From: Streptomyces rhizosphaerihabitans
Lineage (GTDB): Bacteria; Actinomycetota; Actinomycetes; Streptomycetales; Streptomycetaceae
Length of the DNA stretch: 64,000 bases
NCBI RefSeq assembly: GCF_025399795.1
Contig: NZ_JAODTZ010000039.1
Location: 1-64,000 of the forward strand
Reading direction: 5' to 3'
Made by a program: the position numbers and the translations under genes. Below, one piece after another: positions 60,630 through 64,000 of the stretch; position 1 is the stretch's first letter, and each line of letters begins with the position of its first letter. The notes beneath the pieces are model-generated. The model saw nothing but the letters and a program-made list of their open reading frames with translations, was not told the origin of the DNA and made no database searches.

Positions 60630-60653
60630 CTAAGAGACGCGGGGCGTAGACAT
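60630..60653 (-). CDS. Seven-residue leader peptide upstream of the ABC-F gene
   Basis: On the minus strand ATG 60653 opens MSTPRVS and stops at 60630. A -10 box TAGCCT (60665-60660) lies six bases upstream, placing the transcription start on the A of the ATG, so it would be a leaderless leader. Sixty-five bases separate its stop from the ABC-F start. Short leader peptides that stall under antibiotics control several ABC-F genes. Confidence 0.5.
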   Translation of the reverse strand: MSTPRVS

Positions 60654-60659
60654 ACGGCC

Positions 60660-60665
60660 AGGCTA
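60660..60665 (-). promoter_or_regulatory. -10 element of the ABC-F leader transcript
   Basis: TAGCCT fits TANNNT, six bases before the leader ATG. No clear -35 is visible (17-18 bases upstream the sequence is GC-rich). The remaining spacer up to 61050 has only short GC-rich repeats. Confidence 0.45.
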
Positions 60666-61051
60666 ACCGGACCGACGCCGGACCGCCTCCGATTTGCCGT
60701 CCGGGTCATCCCGGCGAGCGCCTGCCACGCGGGCATCCCGCCGCACCGACCGGTGACCGGGTGCCCCGGCGACCGGGTCACCGAGTGCCCCGGTGACCGG
60801 GTGAGCGCGAATCTGGTGACCCGGCAGGCGGAAGGTCTCCGGCACTCCGCTGTCTTACAGCGCGGCGGTTCGGTGGTGTGGCGGTCCGACGGTTCGGCGG
60901 CTGATCGGTCCAGCGGCCCGCCCGACAAGCCGGGTGGGCCGCTGGCGTCCGCCCGGCGACCCGGTGGCGTCCACCGGTGGGCTCGGCGGCGTCCCGCCGG
61001 TGACCTGACGGCGTCCGGCCGGTGGGGCTCGATGGCGTCCGGCCGGTAGGC

Positions 61052-61131
61052 CCGTGACGTCCTGCCCGTGACGTCCTGCCCGTGACGTCCTGCCCGTGAC
61101 GTCCTGCCCGTGACGTCCTGCCAGGACGTCA
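61052..61131. repeat. 14-bp tandem repeat, five perfect copies, ending in a palindrome over the def stop codon
   Basis: CCGTGACGTCCTGC repeats at 61052, 61066, 61080, 61094 and 61108. The last copy merges into a perfect inverted repeat, TGACGTCCTG-C-CAGGACGTCA at 61111-61131. Its right arm contains the TGA stop of the minus-strand peptide deformylase gene. The palindrome can act as a terminator for def. Confidence 0.85.
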
Positions 61132-61788
61132 GCCCGGCAGGGTGAAGCCGAGTGCCTCGGCTGCCAGTTGCGGCGTCGGCTGGGCCCAGAGTTCCGCTGT
61201 CGCCTGGTTCGAGGAGAGCGAGCGAAGCTCGGCGTGGTCGAGATAGAGCGTGCCGTCCAAGTGATCCGTCTCGTGCTGGACGATGCGCGCGGGCCAGCCG
61301 CTGAACACCTCGTCGACCGTTCGCCCGTACTCGTCCAGAGCCGTCAGCCGCACCTCGGTGTGCCGGGCCACCACGGCCTGCCAGCCCGGAACGCTCAGGC
61401 AGCCCTCGAAGAACGCGGCCCGCCCCGGACCGATCCCGTCGTACGACGGATTGACCAGCACCCGGAACGGCTGCGGCACCCGCCCACGTACGACGCGCAC
61501 CTCGTCCGACACCGGCGCCGGGTCCTCGACGACGGCGATCCGCAGCGGCACGCCGACCTGGGGCGCGGCGAGGCCGACTCCCGGCGCCGCGTGCATCGTG
61601 GCGCGCAGAGCGGCCACGAACCGGGCCAGCAGCCCCGGATCCAACTGCCCGTCGAACGGCTCCGCGCCCCGGCGCAGCACCGGGTCACCGGCCGCGACGA
61701 TCGGCAACGGACCCTCATGGCCGAGGAGTTCCTCGACCAGGTCGCTCAGAGTGATGCGCGGGGCGCTGCGGTCGCGTTCGGATGCCAT
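61129..61788 (-). CDS. def: Peptide deformylase
   Basis: 219 residues. All three motifs are present: GVGLAAPQVG, EGCLSVPG and the metal-binding HETDHLDG. It removes the formyl group from nascent proteins with a divalent metal. The N-terminal extension of about 20 residues is common in actinobacterial paralogues. ATG 61788 has no clear ribosome site. Streptomyces usually encode more than one deformylase; which is essential cannot be told here. The stop codon is embedded in the palindrome at 61111-61131. Confidence 0.93.
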   Translation of the reverse strand: MASERDRSAPRITLSDLVEELLGHEGPLPIVAAGDPVLRRGAEPFDGQLDPGLLARFVAALRATMHAAPGVGLAAPQVGVPLRIAVVEDPAPVSDEVRVVRGRVPQPFRVLVNPSYDGIGPGRAAFFEGCLSVPGWQAVVARHTEVRLTALDEYGRTVDEVFSGWPARIVQHETDHLDGTLYLDHAELRSLSSNQATAELWAQPTPQLAAEALGFTLPG

Positions 61789-61992
61789 CGCGCCAGGATG
61801 CCAAGCCGGATCGAGCCGATCGAGGCGGCGCAGGGCGAGTCCCGTGACTTTCACCGTGTGACGCAGGCCACACGCAGGCCCGGGAACTCGCCGCCCGCGC
61901 GCCCCGACTACTGGACCGCCACCGGCGAAGGGAGCCCAACTCCCCGGCCCACGGCCCCTTTCCGTCCCCTGCCCGACCGGAGAACACCGCCG

Positions 61993-63402
61993 ATGTCCAC
62001 CACTCCCTCCCCGGCGACGGACGCGACCCCGCGGCCCGCCGCACCCGCACCGGTGCGAAGCGTCCGGTCCGTCCTGCGCCCGCTGATCCTGCGCCTGCAC
62101 TTCTACGCGGGCGTGCTCGTCGCCCCTTTCCTGCTGGTGGCCGCCACGACCGGCCTGCTCTACGCCGCCTCGTTCCAGGCCGAGAAGATCGTGTACGCGC
62201 ATGAACTGACCGTCCCCGTCGGTGACCACGGACTGTCGCTGTCCGAGCAGGTCGCGGCGGCCCGCACAGCCCACCCCGAGGGCACGGTCTCGGCCGTCCG
62301 CCCCTCCCCGGAGGCGGGCGCCACCACGCGGGTCCTGCTCTCCGGCGTCCCGGGTGTCGACCCCGACCGCACCCTCGCGGTGTTCGTCGACCCGTACACG
62401 GCGAAGGTGCGCGGCTCACTGGAGCAGTACGGCTCCACCGGCGCGCTGCCGCTGCGCACCTGGCTCGACGGGTTGCACGGCAACCTCCGGCTGGGCGAGA
62501 GCGGCCGGCTGTACAGCGAGCTCGCCGCGAGCTGGCTCTGGGTGATCGCGGGCGGCGGCCTTGTGCTGTGGTTCGGCCGCCGCCGGGACCGCCGCAAGGT
62601 GCGCGGAACCAGCGGCCGCCGCCGCACCCTCGGACTGCACGGCGCGGTCGGCGTCTGGGCGGCCGTCGGGTTCGTCTTCCTCTCCGCGACGGGCCTGACC
62701 TGGTCGACGTACGCCGGGGCCAACATCGACACCCTGCGGACCTCGCTCCATCAGGCCACCCCGTCGATCTCGGCGACGACCAGCGGCGACCATGCGGGCC
62801 ACGGCGGTTCGGGAACCGGCGCCGGAACCGGTCAAGGGAAGAAGGCGGCCTCGCAGGGCCTCGACACGATCCTCGCGGCCGCCCGCGCCAAGGGCCTCGG
62901 TGACCCCGTCGAGATCGTTCCGCCCGCCGACGCGTCCTCGGCGTACGTCGTGAAGCAGATACAGCGCAGCTGGCCCGAGAAGCAGGACGCGGTGGCCGTG
63001 GACCCGGCGAGCGGCGAAGTGGTCGACGAACTCCGCTTCGCCGACTACCCGTTGCTCGCCAAACTGACCCGCTGGGGCATCGACGCCCACACCGGAACGC
63101 TCTTCGGCCTGGTCAACCAGATCGCCCTGATGGCGCTCGCGCTCTCGCTGATCCTGCTCATCGTGTGGGGCTACCGCATGTGGTGGCTGCGCGGCCGTGC
63201 CTCCGCGTTCGGCCGGCCGATCCCGCGCGGAGCCTGGCAGCACGTGCCGCCGCAGATCCTGGTCCCGGCGCTCGCGGCCGTCGCCGTCCTCGGCTACTTC
63301 GTCCCGCTGCTGGGCATCCCGCTCACCGTGTTCATCGCCGTCGACGTGCTCCTCGGAGAGATCGCACACCGGAGGAGCGGGCGCACAGTGGCGGCGGGTT
63401 GA
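61993..63402 (+). CDS. PepSY-domain transmembrane protein (iron-uptake-associated type)
   Basis: 469 residues. Helices are seen near 31-55, 175-195, 218-240, 370-392 and 422-455. The first loop (HELTVPVGDHGLSLSEQVAAARTAHPEGTVSAVRPSPE) is a PepSY-like domain; a second lies before the fourth helix (LDTILAAARAKGLGDPVEIVPPADASSAYVVKQ). A His/Gly-rich segment (GDHAGHGGSG) at about 273-282 could bind metal. Such proteins often accompany siderophore or copper systems, but neither is beside it. ATG 61993 has GGAG upstream. Two terminators follow beyond a repeat array. Confidence 0.87.
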   Translation: MSTTPSPATDATPRPAAPAPVRSVRSVLRPLILRLHFYAGVLVAPFLLVAATTGLLYAASFQAEKIVYAHELTVPVGDHGLSLSEQVAAARTAHPEGTVSAVRPSPEAGATTRVLLSGVPGVDPDRTLAVFVDPYTAKVRGSLEQYGSTGALPLRTWLDGLHGNLRLGESGRLYSELAASWLWVIAGGGLVLWFGRRRDRRKVRGTSGRRRTLGLHGAVGVWAAVGFVFLSATGLTWSTYAGANIDTLRTSLHQATPSISATTSGDHAGHGGSGTGAGTGQGKKAASQGLDTILAAARAKGLGDPVEIVPPADASSAYVVKQIQRSWPEKQDAVAVDPASGEVVDELRFADYPLLAKLTRWGIDAHTGTLFGLVNQIALMALALSLILLIVWGYRMWWLRGRASAFGRPIPRGAWQHVPPQILVPALAAVAVLGYFVPLLGIPLTVFIAVDVLLGEIAHRRSGRTVAAG

Positions 63403-63489
63403 CGCGAACCTTGACCCGGTGTCGCCTGTCCGGTCCGGTCCGGTCCGTACCGGCACGCGGCGGTGGCCTGTTCGGTCCGGTCCGTACCG

Positions 63490-63695
63490 CTGCGGGTACG
63501 CCCTCGGGCCCACCCGTACTCGCCGCAGGCGCCCCCTTCGGGCCCACCCGTACCTGCCGCAGGCGCCCCCCTAGGCCCAGCCCGTACCCGCCGCAGGCAC
63601 CCTTCTCGACCCCACCCGTACCCACCGCAGGTAGGCCCCTCGGCCATCCACACCCGCCGCAGGCGCTCCCCTCGGGCTAGCCCGCACCCGCCGCC
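63490..63695. repeat. 34-bp tandem repeat, about six copies
   Basis: CGCAGG recurs at 63524, 63558, 63592, 63626 and 63658, spaced 34 bases (32 once). The unit contains GGCGCCCCC, then GGCCCACCCGTAC, then CGC. It fills the space between the PepSY gene and the terminators. Confidence 0.83.
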
Positions 63696-63720
63696 CGGGC
63701 TGTCGGGTCGCCCGGCACGC

Positions 63721-63754
63721 GGGAAGGCCGGTCACCGAGGTGACCGGCCTTCCC
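63721..63754. terminator. Very strong bidirectional terminator
   Basis: GGGAAGGCCGGTCACC and GGTGACCGGCCTTCCC are perfect complements of 16 bp with only GA between. It separates convergent genes. Confidence 0.88.
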
Positions 63755-63764
63755 GGCAGGGGCC

Positions 63765-63790
63765 CCGAACCCGGAATCACCCGGGTTCGG
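63765..63790 (-). terminator. Second hairpin, next to the TPR gene stop
   Basis: CCGAACCCGG at 63765-63774 pairs perfectly with CCGGGTTCGG at 63781-63790. It begins seven bases beyond the TPR gene stop on the minus strand. Confidence 0.75.
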
Positions 63791-63796
63791 ATCGGA

Positions 63797-64000
63797 TCAA
63801 GCCCGTTCGGAGTCGAGGTCGAAGTCGCCCGCGAGTGCGGACGCGATCCGCAGGTGCGACGCCGCCTCGTCGGGCCGGCCGAGGCGCTGGAGCGTGCGTC
63901 CCAGCATCAGCCGGGCGTAGTGCTCGACCGGGTCGAGCTCCACGAGCGCGCGCAACTCGGCTTCGGCGCGGCGCAGTTGGGCCGAGTGGTAGTAGGAGCG
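63797..64000 (-). CDS. C-terminal end of a tetratricopeptide-repeat protein
   Basis: Only the last 67 residues are in the window. They read YYHSAQLRRAEAELRALVELDPVEHYARLMLGRTLQRLGRPDEAASHLRIA, a TPR pair, followed by a short acidic tail. The start lies beyond the right edge. Small TPR proteins of this kind are common in Streptomyces and lack an assigned role. Confidence 0.8.
   Translation of the reverse strand, partial: RSYYHSAQLRRAEAELRALVELDPVEHYARLMLGRTLQRLGRPDEAASHLRIASALAGDFDLDSERA

Overview
The window is chromosomal DNA of a high-GC actinobacterium, almost certainly a Streptomyces. The evidence is the extreme GC at third codon positions, frequent GTG starts, 4-base ATGA/GTGA gene overlaps, Tat and lipoprotein signals, and marker systems such as ergothioneine synthesis, sigma-R, DasR-type and c-di-GMP elements. 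Gene content and order recall the Streptomyces coelicolor region that holds rmdA, sdhCAB, the egt genes and trxC. That comparison is from memory and no alignment was run. I see no tRNA, rRNA, CRISPR array or prophage.

Layout. 0.3-4.8 kb: a SAM methyltransferase overlapping the c-di-GMP enzyme RmdA, a 74-75 bp tandem-repeat spacer and an SDR. 4.9-11.3 kb: a LysR regulator divergent from succinate dehydrogenase sdhCAB, with a LysR box centred near -65 of the sdh promoter, then a two-gene ornithine-lipid operon (olsB-olsA). 11.3-16.8 kb: a second repeat spacer, a short class II UvrA, an Ogt alkyltransferase, an NTF2-like protein and an aldo/keto reductase. 17.1-26.6 kb: a sigma-like/zinc-finger/transmembrane/ricin fusion, a small membrane protein, a 5'-nucleotidase, a GH114 glycosidase facing a deacetylase-like Tat lipoprotein, a DUF4232 lipoprotein and a Ser/Thr kinase. 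27.1-32.2 kb: a compact set of genes whose families match the mycobacterial DosR dormancy regulon (APH/P-loop kinase, tandem USP, DUF1918-HTH-PNPOx fusion, Acg-type nitroreductase), with a DevR/OsdR-like box in the divergent gap. 32.3-39.6 kb: an orphan ECF sigma factor, three secreted polysaccharide-related proteins, a HAD phosphatase, dodecin and an orphan sugar-binding lipoprotein behind a dre-like site.

39.9-45.4 kb: egtABCD, all overlapping, divergent from a bacterial PARG. 45.6-49.9 kb: a decaying MazF-like copy, an LppU-like membrane protein, an intact MazF-like gene, and flotillin with an NfeD-like partner. 49.87-51.37 kb: an IS605-type element with intact TnpB and only a fragment of tnpA, inserted immediately upstream of the NfeD-like gene. 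51.4-56.8 kb: an amidase, a LacI regulator, pobA and an aromatic aldehyde dehydrogenase. 56.8-64 kb: a sigma-R-controlled thioredoxin divergent from a disulfide oxidoreductase, an ABC-F protein preceded by a seven-residue leaderless leader peptide, peptide deformylase, a PepSY membrane protein and the end of a TPR protein.

Themes. Several blocks deal with redox and oxygen stress: ergothioneine, thioredoxin, dormancy-type genes and succinate dehydrogenase. A second theme is secreted polysaccharide turnover. Many gene-to-gene spacers carry degenerate short tandem repeats (14, 34, 43 and 74 bp units), often beside strong hairpin terminators.
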